Assembly: GCF_001039355.2 (NCBI RefSeq)
Contig: NW_019775685.1
Span: 179,480-243,479, forward strand
Direction of reading: 5' to 3'
Length of the DNA stretch: 64,000 nucleotides
Origin: Lingula anatina
Lineage: Eukaryota; Brachiopoda; Lingulata; Lingulida; Lingulidae
Below the pieces are notes generated by a model that was given only the letters and a program-made list of their open reading frames with translations, did not search any database and was not told the origin of the DNA. How positions within the stretch are numbered: position 1 is the first letter of the stretch; every line of letters begins with the position of its first letter. Shown piece after piece: positions 10,518 through 22,322 of this stretch. The translations under genes and the position numbers were made by a program.

Positions 10518-10866
10518 TTTTCACAAATAGCATTAATTAATGTTGTCAATTTTCACTTGAAGTATTCCTGTACTTCTGCTGCTACGTTTGAACGTTTTTT
10601 TACTCTACCTTATCCTATTTGCAAACCCTGTCGGGACACAAGATTGAAAACTATAACTTATGTCTCATCAGTGATGATCTGAGTGATTCTGGATATTCTG
10701 AATGTTCTGTCACACCTATAATCTTACTTATGTAAATAGACTGTTGTTCACAGTGATCTAGTGCCTTAAATGTTTAAAGTAAGTCAGATACATGATGCGT
10801 TATATACCCCCATCTGCCACAAATGATTCAAACAGATTCTCGCTGTCATTTAAATGATTGAATGAG

Positions 10867-10953
10867 ACCCGTCACATCAACTGAACCATCACTGAACCAT
10901 GAGAAGAGATTTGTATACATGATTTACAGAATCTCTTTATATACTGTATTCCG
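10867..10953 (-). repeat. Inverted copy of 3447-3526
   Basis: The reverse complement of 3447-3526 matches this segment (shared cccgtcacatcaa and agaatctctttatatact blocks), while the adjacent 10741-10825 matches 3571-3655 in direct orientation. A local inversion therefore accompanied or followed the duplication. Confidence 0.6.
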
Positions 10954-11029
10954 TGTGAAAGTCTTATTTCCACACTTGCCCGTACGGCTGGTTGTGACCG
11001 AGGCTTTATATTGTCAATAACACTAGGTT

Positions 11030-11520
11030 CCCTGAGCTCCCATCCCTAGATCGATCCAACAGGATCGGTCTAACTCCATGGGGTTCCACTCTACATTGCT
11101 ATCAACTTAGAGACCACTCCTACTCCCTGGGGAGTCTCACTAAATTGCTGTCAACTTGGCCGGCTTAAATGTCTGTCACGCCTGAAAAAGCTGTTAGGGG
11201 GTAATTATCCCTAGGGGGTAATTTACCCTAGATGATTCGGTAGGCGTGAGAGACATTTAAACCTCTTGGGCTGATAGCAATTTAGCGTGAATCCCCAGGG
11301 AGTTAGGTCGATCCAGATGGATCGATCTAAGTATGGGAACCCAGTCTTAAGCGGCTGTCACGCCTACTAATCAACTAGGGGGTAATAAAATTTCGTGCAC
11401 GCTCGGCCTCCGGTAGTTAATTACCCCCAAACAGCTTTAGTAAGCGCGACAGACATTTTTAACGCTGAAGTTGATAGCAATTTAGTGAGAATAGAGTTCG
11501 GTGTTAAATGCCCCGTAGTT
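11030..11520. mobile_element. Palindromic MITE array related to the element at 1154
   Basis: The left arm (cctagatcgatccaacagga through the ctccatggggttccac and ttgctatcaac blocks) is mirrored by 11240-11345, giving a long imperfect palindrome centred near 11195. A further partial unit follows to about 11510 (gttaattacccccaaacagc, then gacagacatt). The same blocks occur in the MITE beside NXPE copies 1 and 3, so this is a second, longer member of that family. Confidence 0.6.
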
Positions 11521-12998
11521 GATTGAGACGGTTAGCGGGCTTACAGATAGGATTGCTACAAAAACATCCATCTACTGAAGTAAACCTTGGGATAATGAAT
11601 ATATGACCCTCTACAAGGGTCACAGATTGATTTTGAAAAGATATTCACATATCTACCTCTGGCTAATTTATGACACGGTGGAAAAAGTACACAGTATCAA
11701 AGGAATAACAACTGTTTGTATGAGATTCATATTTCACAGTATGCATTGCAAACAATTAACTTAACCAAAACAGCGGTTATGGCAATTCGTATGGCAATCT
11801 TTTCTTGCCATCAGAACACGTGAATCTTCAAACATGTAATTTGCTATACCTCCATAATAATCCCTTCTGGACTAACCCTTAAGAGATTATTACATTTTAA
11901 AACAATTTTTGAGAAAAAAAAATGGATTAACTTTGAATGTCGGAGTGGATTTATAAATCGTTGTTTACCCGTGGAAATTCCATTTTTGGCCAAAACGGGC
12001 AGTGTTCTCCCTTTAATATGTTTAAATATGAGGCCCTACAGGAGGATACTAATAGGTAATGAAACTGGTAATGATAAAAGCGACCTACCACGTACCTACC
12101 TGTATGTCACATTATAGTAAATCTCTCTATTCATCAAGGACTATGAAATAACTATCACTATTATGAGTTTTGAGATAATTATAATCAAATTTTAACATGG
12201 AAAACCCAGGCGTCTTAAATGAAAGACGAACTGGCCGTCTTGACACTATTCCCTCCAGTGCCATCTATTGCCACAGTTAACTGTGTTGGTAAACACCTGA
12301 CATCCCACTTAACTAGGTCAGGTCAGGTGTGCTGCTTCGTAAGCGTCGCAATCTCACTATCGAACACTATGATTTAACGAGAACTACTGGCTAACGGTGG
12401 ACATATAATGCCAGTAATCCAGGCTAACTGGCATTACAAATAACATTTATGTTTTAGACGGTGAGTTTTTAGCAAAAAGAAGACTTAATTAAATGACAGT
12501 ATCGGAGACATTCGTGTGACACGAACTATACATGCTGTAGTCTACGTTAACCGTTAAGTCGATGCCACTCTTATCAAAGACGGTCAACGGCCCGTATCTG
12601 CAAGCTCCCCGTCTTAGATAAGCGTCGTAAACATATAATTAGGTACTGTTAAAACGGGCGACTATTGACTATTGACTCAGTTCAATGAACCGCACTGCTT
12701 TTACAATTCTTGGTCTGTGCGGTATATACCTGCAACTGGACAGGCTCGACGCACTATTTAAAGCGATTGCGTGTTTGACAATGAGCTTAAAGAGCACAGT
12801 GTGTTTTGTAAGCCCCTGTACCAGTACCTGTGGCAGACGCTATTAAGGTTGGTTACAGGTGTCAAATGTACCTGGTTAAAAGACAGACGACTGGCAAAAA
12901 AGACATCAGGCGTGAAGACGTGTTGAGTGTGCTAGTAGTAGGTGATATATTAACATTAAGTGATGTAATACAACGCGGTTTAGTCACCGTGCGTTGAA
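11521..12998. other. Spacer upstream of the CUB-like gene
   Basis: No coding structure seen. At about 11607 there is a partial copy of the ctctaccagggcaacagatt repeat family (see 21984-22118). A perfect 10-bp inverted repeat (TAATGCCAGT at 12406, ACTGGCATTA at 12427) could form a hairpin with an 11-base loop. Confidence 0.5.
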
Positions 12999-13006
12999 TA
13001 TAAATA
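12999..13006 (+). promoter_or_regulatory. Likely TATA box of the CUB-like gene
   Basis: TATAAATA followed by GG. About 30 bp downstream transcription could start near 13030. A non-coding first exon could end at a GT donor (ttgcg|gtaaat) at 13110/13111 and splice to an acceptor (ttttctag) at 13866, just before the coding start. Consistent but unproven. Confidence 0.35.
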
Positions 13007-13963
13007 GGTAAAGCATGACTCACACTTTTGTTGTAGTCTCACTGCTCACTGATTCGTCCCAGGACCGACTGCAGTACAGACCTATAGCTTGAACAGCGAA
13101 ATATTTTGCGGTAAATTAATGGTACTGCTTGCACCTGAGTATTTTTTTCTAATTATATGTATTTACTGTATCAACTTTTATTAATTTCCATGCTGGGTTA
13201 GTGGCATACACTAATCTGGCTAGTGATCTAGTTTCTAAGTGCCCTTTAGATTCATTCACGGTTGATAAACGGCAGTAGGGGGTTAAATGACTTCACAACA
13301 GGCGTGGTGGTTCTCCGTGTAAATCAGTGGATACCCCCCCCCCCTCTCCCCCATTCACGGTAAGGCTATAAAAGTTCACTCCAAATTCATAGCAAAATCT
13401 GGAAAATGTTTTTTGAAAATATACTTAGAATCCTTATTGAAAACGGCAGCCACTCAGCATAAAAGGTGTCCCAGATAATGACACTGTTTATTTAAAGCGG
13501 ACAGGACAACTATAATCCCGACCTTGTTATGAGACATAGTATCAATCCAAAGTTTTTTTTGGTGGATATTTATGAATTGCTTTGAAGTTGTCATGCTTTC
13601 CAGCATGGGTGATTTTAGAATGTTATAATGAAATATCAGCTATATAGTTCAGAGACATGTAGTCTGAGTCGCCCACTCAATGAATATTGGATGGATATTT
13701 CCTTTAAATTAACGTCAATTACATCATAAAATCTGATAGACTTGTTATGTACATGCACAGTATACCGTATTGTATACATCAGACCGACATAGATTATATT
13801 GGTATTACAACCTTCTAATTTCGCCAGAATAATTACGTTAAATTCCACATTCTTCTTCTTTTCTAGCAAGAGGTCAGAAAATGTAGCGTTCCACTTATAT
13901 ATGTCCCAGCGCAGACCCGCGAGACAACCATGCCTCCGTGACACCCCTGTGTACCCAGTGACC

Positions 13964-14231
13964 ATGATGGCAGCTGCGAGGTCTTTCTGGCTTCAAGTTC
14001 TGAGTATTAGTTTAGTGTGGTGCCTCGTGATACCGCGCTCACGGGCCACAGACGATATATGTAAGTTAATGTGTATACACTTGACTAAGAAAACAAAAAT
14101 AATCTAGAAGTAATTAATTGGGTCTTCATGCGACAGAAATTGGTGTAAATGTAGTGCATATTAGACTTCTGATCGAACTTTGCGTACATTTGCTCCTTGA
14201 ACAACTGTGTGTTATCTGGCTGATCAAAGTG

Positions 14232-14262
<31 letters not shown>

Positions 14263-14338
14263 CTGAAGGGAGCAACCAAACTCACCTAAAATGAATTGGC
14301 AAAGACAACAGTGTATAATTACTAATTTCGCAATTATA

Positions 14339-14376
<38 letters not shown>

Positions 14377-17300
14377 CTAATATGAATTAATTTATCTTTA
14401 TCTAAATCAATAGCTAAATAAAAAGCTAATGTCTTCTTAGATTAAAATGGAGAAAAACTATGCATAAATCATACCCATATGATACATAAACAATATCGTA
14501 TCTTTCAGATTATATGGATTCTGAGAGTTTCTTCAACGGCTGCAACACCAGGAATCTTATCGGCGAAATTCCCGTGTACGAACGCGACACACTGGTGGTC
14601 AAGGCGTGGTCATCTCGCGCAAAGTCCATTAACGCCCCGTACAGATGTACGCTGATCTTCCAAGCGTCCGGAGGACATTCATCGTCCGCAGAAACTGGGT
14701 ACGGATTGAGGGTGCGCATTGTAAACTTAGAATTGCCCATCAATGAGTCGTACCTTGTGTCCGAGATCGTCTTCAAAGAACACCCGTTTGATAGCGATGA
14801 ATTGGTAAGTTACCAGCAACAATTTTAGGTGAGACGGTGTTGCAATTATGCTGTGTCAAAAATTGATTTAGACCGAAAAGTATCGACGGTGCTTCTCATT
14901 ATTGTTATTATTATCAAAAGTATTACTGTTATCATTATAATCATTATCATTATCGCGCAACAGTAGATGGGGAGTTGCGTTTCATGTTTGTATTATTTTT
15001 ACAAGTTGTTATATGGTTTGATGTGTAATGAACATTAATATTGCTTTAACAATGTATATGAGAAGGTTTAGATATTTATCATAATCATATGGAACAGACT
15101 TTTTATTACAACGTAATATGGGCCTTCGTTTCACTTCAGCGACGTTTTGATCGGCAGCACCGCGGTGAGATAACGGATGTTTTCACGAGATCTCGCTATT
15201 TCACGATTGGTCTGAGTCGGCGCGGTTCTGTGGACTATAATTTTGACCTGACTGTATCCAGGACCTCGGGTAAGTTACAGCTCAGGAAAATGCGATCTAG
15301 CTGATTTTTTTCTGTATTCGTAGACTTAGTCCCTCTCTCACGTTGCGTTTTGGTAAAATTTGCGCTTTCAATATTCAAACTAATTCTTTCTTCATTTCAA
15401 CAAAAGGCCATTAAATGCCTGATATTCTTTTTTGCATTGTTAGTGTATTAAGAGTGACAACAGGCTTTTTTTAACCTTGGCAGTTGATTAATAGCACATA
15501 TCGTAAGCATTAGTCTCCCATTGTTCCCAAAAGTATTAAGTGTACTTCAATTCGTTTTTTACACGCTATGGCACTGTCAGCAAATTAAAACTTCTTTTTG
15601 TCAAGCACATTCAGTTTTTATTTCATTAACTCTGTCGAAATATCCATGTCCTACATGTATCAGCAATCTTGTCACGACTCAATATGGCCTGAAGGCTGAA
15701 TGATCAATTCTGTAATGAACTCCCTTCTCCTGTCTCTGCCTCGTCCTTCTGAGAGCAGTTTGTCAGGTGTGGCACTTGGTAATGCTACCGTATCTCTGCA
15801 GAAATAAGCATTGAACTTCTTACGTGAATTGACTTTCTGCCGCTTTGACCAAAAAGTCGACTCAAAATAAACACATAAAATTAATAAATAAAACAAATAC
15901 AAAACTGAATCGATGCGTCGATGACCGATATACCAGTTGAATTTGTAAAAGCCTGATGTCAAAGATACGTATCCTTTCAGTGTACAACCGCTATATGGAC
16001 AATACCTCACACGACTGTGGGAAAATCATCGATGTTGGCTCAACTCAAGTGGAATTCGTGCACGCTTGGAAGGTGTCAAGAAACCAAGCAAATCACGAGG
16101 GCACGTGCAGCATTACGTTCCGGAACGCTGACCCCAGAAGACTGGAAGTGGCCTTTCAGAAGCTGAGTATGGGATCCTGCACGTCTTCTATTAAGTTCTA
16201 TGATGGACTAACGAAATTTAATCCCCAGGTACACGCGGCAAAGCATATTTAAACAAAATGTTTTAAATGTAGTATCAGTATGTTGTCTAATACATTGTAG
16301 GATAATTTGAAACGCTGGAACAAATCTTAGGGTTACGGGCACAGTTTGATCTTACGGAAGAGTAAAGTAGAAGAAAAATGGAGTACTTATATGATGAAAA
16401 TGTTTTAAGAAAGAAACAATGCAGAATGTCATTTTATAATTTTATATATATTTTGAATTCATATTTTTTCACGTGTTAAAAGCAGTGTTTTGTTTCGTAT
16501 ATAGAAAACTGAAACCGTCTGGGCGTTTTGAAACAAGTACACGATATCATTTTCTTCTCAATTTGGTTCTCTGGTCCTCGTTTTAACTTAGCTTTTTGGT
16601 TAACTTCCTTTTTTAATATATTTATGGCTTAAAAAGTTTATTTTCACATCTTAAATCTTTATGATTTTATATTTTACTAGTACTTTTAAGAGAAAAAATA
16701 TCTGCTGTAAATAAGCTAAATAAAATAATTATTATTTTAAGTCCAGGGCTTTACTTCACACAAAACTGAAACCATCTATGTATTTTCACACAAGAACAAG
16801 ACAACTTTTCTCATTTCAGCTGAGATCAGTCACGTGTCTAAATTCTGCTCTTCCACTGACCACCACTAGCCTTGGCTCTAGTTTGACCGTCGTTCTAAAC
16901 GCCAATGGGGATGATACATTTGACTTCCTGTTCACGGTGGCCCCCGTGTATATCGTATCGGCGCCCCCTATCTGGGGGGTCACGCCCACTCCAGGAGATA
17001 GCATGACCTGTAAGCGAACTGATATAGTCAGAAATGGATTAATTATGTTAATTAACGGATTGCCTTTTTCTTAGTTTCCGAGTCATTCATAGTTGATTTT
17101 TTATACAGCTTATCAGATTGATGTGTCTTCCTCTAAGTTTTAAGCTGAAAACAGTTTCAACAAACTCAAATTCGAAATCGTATATTTTGGCACACCCTTA
17201 TGATCTTGACTTTTTCATTGTAAATACCTTCTTAAATTGTAGATTTTATGGACAATACCGAAAGACAGTGCCAAAGACCATACACACTGCCCGTCTACTC

Positions 17301-20300
17301 AAGCGCCAGTACCACTCTAGTAGGAAACGCTTTCCGCCTGCCGCGAAACCAGACAAAAATTCATTTCTGTTTAATGACGTTCCAGACCAGTGACGTCACT
17401 CAAGTGATTCGAGTATTTTTCGCCAGATTTCGGATTTCTTCGTGTAACACCGTATTAAGTGTGTATGCAGAAAGAACTGTCCCTGTTCGAACAGAGGGAG
17501 TCTCTCTACTGGTAAGAGTTTTTATTAATTAATCATTTATTTATAAATTTATTTATAAACTAATTTATTCACTTTGAAGCAAAATAGGAGGAAGTCTTCA
17601 ATTTGGGCGATGCAGGATAAGAAAGTAAAGGCAAAGCTAAGGCATTAATCTACTGTCCATTTTCTCCCGAATAAGGTACCATTACTATGGTAACAAGGAA
17701 TAAAACAAATGACAGAAAAGTGGAAATGCATGTAATTATAATGATTTTAACAGCACGTGAAGTGGAAACCAAAACGTTTACACTCTAGATCGACACAAAG
17801 TACACTGTAATTACTAGGTTCAATCCTTTAGCCACATGCACATTATTTTAAAACACCCATTCTGCCTTATATGCTCGCAATGTACCGTTTAAAATGCCCT
17901 GCATGTTTTTTTTTTTCAGTATCGAGTTACCTGTGAGAATTACCATGCGTTCACTCAGAAATACGTGTTCAGCACAGACAGACAGTTGACATTTGTCCTA
18001 AGTACTCTGCCGGGTGCTGATTTTCACTTCGCTATTGAGATGAGGGGGGTTGCACGACCTGACCCCTTGCTACCCCCGCCTGCCATCAGTCACGTCACAG
18101 GTGAGAGATTCTGAGTGAAATGTTGAATATTTTTCAAAATCTGGAGATTGCAGATAATTGGAGCTTATTAATTGCTCTAATAAAGAATTATTTTAAGCAC
18201 ACATTGGCGACAGTGAATTAATAATATTGAATTTATAGGGCACAAATACCCTTGTATTTGTTGTCATTCTGACAGTTAATTTACACATGTTAAGAGGAAT
18301 ACTCTTTTTTTAAGTATTGTTTAAAAAATTTCATAGTATTTGAATTAGAAATTTATATAATAATAAAAATAATAATAATTTATTAAGCCAATATGTGTAT
18401 TACTGTGTGATGTATGTAAGTCCTAACAAACCTTTTAACACCTACCTCACCTTTAACATTTTCTTTCAGTATATCTGGACGACTTTACCAGTGATTGTGG
18501 TAGAACTTTCGAAGTGGACCCTGATACGGTTATCGTTATAAAAGCCTGGGGCCAGGACGATCCAAACGTGCGCAGGATAGCCCCATACGCCTGTAACGTG
18601 CGCATGCGCTCTAGTGCGTTGTACGCAGGCAGGGGGAAGCTAAAGGCGACCACTTCAGAGGTTGACATCCCGTGTACAAGCGCCGCGACTCTTTTCGTAT
18701 ATGACTCCATTAACTCTGTAAATGCAAAGGTAGGGTAAACATTAGTAAATGCTACTTAAAAACTGAAATCTTGAAGATGTTGGTGAAATAAAAAACTTAA
18801 GAGTCCAACCTATGTCCTGTGTGCGTAAAATAGTCTTTCGATATTTTTTTAACCTTTTTTATATTTACATTGTGTACGCTTAATTTTTAACTGCTTTAAG
18901 CAGCGTATGATGTTCATCATAAAATAAGGTATTTGTGTACTGTCACCTTAACATGTCGGTGGAAATAGAATTCATTGATGTCAATAACTGTTTCAATCAT
19001 AAGACACGTGTTTGTTGATTTCAACGGTTTATTTCCCGCCAGATGCGACTTGGGTCTCAGAGGTGTAACAGTTCAGCCCAGAGACATCAGGAGATCGTGT
19101 CGTCACAGCCTTACCTGAAACTTTCCCTGACGAGGACGCAGAACAGCATCGATTTCAACCTGGAACTCACCGTCAAACAAACGCAAACTGTGGTCACCGT
19201 CTCTCCCATTGAAACTGATGAAGGCATTTCCATTTGTAAGTCACGTTACAGAGTCAAAAGAAAACTCAAATCCTGTTCTCTTTTTTGTTATTTACAATTT
19301 TACATAAACAACGCGACTCCCTCCAATCCCATATATAGAGGCAGCACTTGGTTAATTCGTCTCCGCCACCAGAGGGACAGGACACAATGCTCCGTCTCCT
19401 CTAACACAATGTACTATCAACTTTTGACAGTCACAATTATTTGGTGTGTAGCGTGACACATGGTGGCAGTAGGCCTACCCTATTAGTGGATGTATGAATT
19501 CATGCCTAATTATGAGCAACCATTTCCCAGTTTTTAGGAAAACTTTTACGCATCCCAATTTGCAAGCTACGATCTTATCAATCAATATAAATAAAAATAA
19601 TAAGCATCCCTGCACGTATATTGCATTGTATCGTAAAGTACTAGCAATAGGCCTACAACGTCCTCTACCGGATGTTCATGATAAATATTAAGGCAATTTT
19701 ATTCAATTTAATATTAAATTTAATTATCCAGATTACATGGACGGTTACGGCGACAACTGTAACAAAACCCACGTGCTGGACACGGGAAAAGAGATACAAA
19801 TCCGAGCGTGGAGTCACGAGGGGCGAGTAGGCGGCGGCGCATGTGCAATGCGATTCATAGGCAATGGTCACACCGACTCGTATTCCATTTTCTGGGTTCA
19901 ATTTCCCAGCAGTGTGCATTTTCCTGGCCAAGGATGTTCACTGTGGATGGAGCAGCAGTTTTCAAAACTGATCCTCTACTCAAACAATAATAGCTCTAAG
20001 GTGACTTTATAGAACAGGACCAATGTTGATGTAACTAAATGATCTTTTGTCAAGGCAAAATATGAATATGACACCTCGTGATAGCTCAGTAGCTTATCCT
20101 GTTTGAATACTCCCTATTTTCTTGCTCATGACCTCTTAGTATCTAAGTTCAAACGACAGAGCACTCACAAATCTCAACTTTTCAAGGTAGTTTTTTTCTC
20201 TTTTTTAAAGACGGTCCTCCAATGCATGTCAATTCCGCCCAGTGAGCTGTATTCCCACGGAGAGCTCACTCTGCTGTTGAAGCCGGAGTCCAAAGCCGAC

Positions 20301-21301
20301 TACGACTTCACGTTCAACATTAAACACGTCCAGGCTCCCATGAAACCCACGCGGGCCATGGTCACTCAAAGACCTTCCCGTAAGTATCGAACAAGCATGA
20401 AATATATTATAACAAACTTATTATGAAGTATAAATTTTGTCACCCTTTTTAATAAAAACTGTTGTTGGATTTCTACAAAATGTATCTGAAAGAATAATTT
20501 ATTCGTTGAACATTATTTAATATTTATTTCATTTTTTCTTGCTAAATTGTATAGCTCTGGCCATCACTGCGGGTGGGATATCAGGAATAGTTATCGGCAG
20601 TGTCATTTTGCTGGTTGCTATAGTGGTTGTCGTGGGAACGGTGAGGAGAGGGGAGTGTCAGCGCGTGCGGGCTTCTTGGCAACGACGGTGCATGCGCGCG
20701 GCGGGAACATCAGAAGGCGTTCAAGTTTCATTGGGTAATTTAGGTTAACCTTGTAAAGTGACAATATATAGGGTGTTTTTAAACTCAGAGGATTGTTTAG
20801 ATTTTTTTCTGTCCCTGCATACTTTTACTATGAAAATGAACTTGCTAAAAAGAAGTAGACTTAATTTAACCTTGAAATCAACAGCTTTACCTATTTCTGC
20901 CATTTTCAGGCAACTCGGAACTGTATGGCCTGCCGAGGTACGAAGATCTGCAGTTTACATACAAGCAGCCTCCACCTCCGTACTCGGGGAAAGGTAATGA
21001 AGGCTATCAGCCTGACGAGTTTATAGCACCCCCGCCGTACACGGAATCCATGCAGAATCTACAGGTGTGCACCCCAACGGCGCAGGAGAGACGAAGTAGA
21101 TACAGTTCTATGCAGGAGCTGAGAGAACTTGCTGAAAATGACATGACGTCGTCAGTGACGTTACCACTTCCACGTGATGCTGAAACGGACCAGGCGCCAC
21201 CCCCTCGTGAGCAATATGCGGCAATGGCGCCAACTTCCAGTGACGGTCAGTCGAGAGCTGGAGTTGAAGGAGCTCGTCCATTCTCGGAAACCACGGTGTA
21301 G
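13964..21301 (+). CDS. Type I membrane protein with five tandem CUB-like modules and a PPxY tail
   Basis: Thirteen coding exons: 13964-14060, 14509-14804, 15140-15269, 15981-16228, 16820-17009, 17243-17511, 17920-18100, 18470-18729, 19043-19235, 19732-20000, 20211-20379, 20555-20734 and 20910-21301. They join with GT-AG borders to 957 residues. Residues 1-29 are a signal peptide (SFWLQVLSISLVWCLVI). Five modules follow (about 33-174, 175-320, 321-470, 471-621, 622-767), each encoded by two exons. Each starts with a Y-x-[ML]-D or similar box, then Cys, an AW box, Cys, Cys, Cys and a final D[FY]xF strand; the four-Cys order fits a divergent CUB domain. A transmembrane helix spans about 772-795. 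The tail has LPRY (835), PPPY (849-852) and PPPY (868-871), which are WW-domain ligand motifs of the NEDD4 type. I do not recognise a named orthologue; a cell-surface receptor or adhesion role is inferred. Confidence 0.83.
14232..14258. repeat. (GA)n microsatellite in intron 1 of the CUB-like gene
   Basis: Short pure GA run. A longer TAT trinucleotide run follows in the same intron at about 14338-14376. Confidence 0.95.
14338..14376. repeat. (TAT)n microsatellite
   Basis: Pure trinucleotide run in intron 1 of the CUB-like gene. Confidence 0.95.
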
Positions 21302-22322
21302 ATGGCTGTGCATATTTGAAAACATGTTCAGTGCACTGTATATATGTTATATATTTTGACTTGTTGGTTATTCGGACTTCATGTGATATCACGAAAATTT
21401 GTTAGTATCATTTAAAAGTGAACTTTATAGGATTACATTGCATTTTTTTATTCAATCATCGAGTGGCATTAATCTGAAGTCAGAACCACAAAAGTTCTGT
21501 AATAATATTTCATTTTATACTCAGAATATTTATTTTCTGTGGTCTGGAGTCCATTGACAGTGCTAGAAAAACATTTGCCAAAAATTTGCAAGTGTCGTTA
21601 ATCTATAAATAATCGTCTCCGAACTAGGTCACCAGAACAGTGGCGGAGGTGCAGTATTTCAAATTCTCCATTTAGCATTCCACATTAAGAAAGACAAAGA
21701 AACAAACGTTTCTGTATATAGCGTAATTATCAATAAGCCAAGCAGGGCTTCTTACCATATATATAATTGCTTCTGTTTTACATATATATAATTTATATTC
21801 GAACTACATGTAGGCCTATATGTAAATACTTTATAGCTTTTGAGGTTTTCTAAGGATCGAGACCCCTTAAATGGGTCTACTTTAAGGGATATTTCCAGGT
21901 TATCCCTGGTCAGGTGCACAAAACTTCAATACAATGCTCTACAAAGTAAACTCATTTTAAATATTGTCAACCTTCAACATACATACCCTCTACCAGCGCG
22001 GCAGATTATATAGGGAAAAATGGAAAAATCCACACAGAGCCAAATGACTGTCTATTTATCTAGAGACATATCTGTGAACATCTGTGAAAAATCAATCTGT
22101 CGCCCTGGTAGAGTGGTAGACGGTACAACATACATGGCTGTATTAATACTTGTGACCGTTTTTCTAGGTGCTATCTTTTTAGACAAAATATACGTTCTGG
22201 GCATCTCCAAATGTTTGCTGAAGTCCATGACATAGTGACGAAAATCATATAGTTCTGTGATTGTATTGTGCAATTAGCTATTGGTCAGCACTGCTGATGA
22301 CAAAATTCTCTCTCCAAATAAA
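21302..22322 (+). other. Predicted 3' UTR of the CUB-like gene
   Basis: No coding content after the stop codon. The first convincing polyadenylation signal is AATAAA at 22317-22322. A small MITE at 21984-22118 lies inside this stretch and would be transcribed. Confidence 0.45.
21984..22118. mobile_element. ~135-bp MITE with CTCTACCAGG terminal inverted repeats
   Basis: The left end (taccctctaccagcgcggca) and the reverse complement of the right end (taccactctaccagggcgac) form inverted repeats. Inside, the right half matches other copies in the window, notably 36318-36395 (shared cagattgatttttcacag and atgtctctagataaataga). Partial copies occur near 11607, 40573 and 42264. Superfamily not determined. 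Confidence 0.6.

Larger units (their letters stand above)
7636..10735. repeat. Segmental duplication, copy 2 (with NXPE copy 3)
   Basis: Near-identical second copy of 1-3085, starting at the same accttcaaag plus T-run. Differences are small: a longer T-run, short indels, scattered substitutions, and loss of about 24 bp from the right end of the MITE. The 3' flank (7636-8996) contains no gene. Confidence 0.85.
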
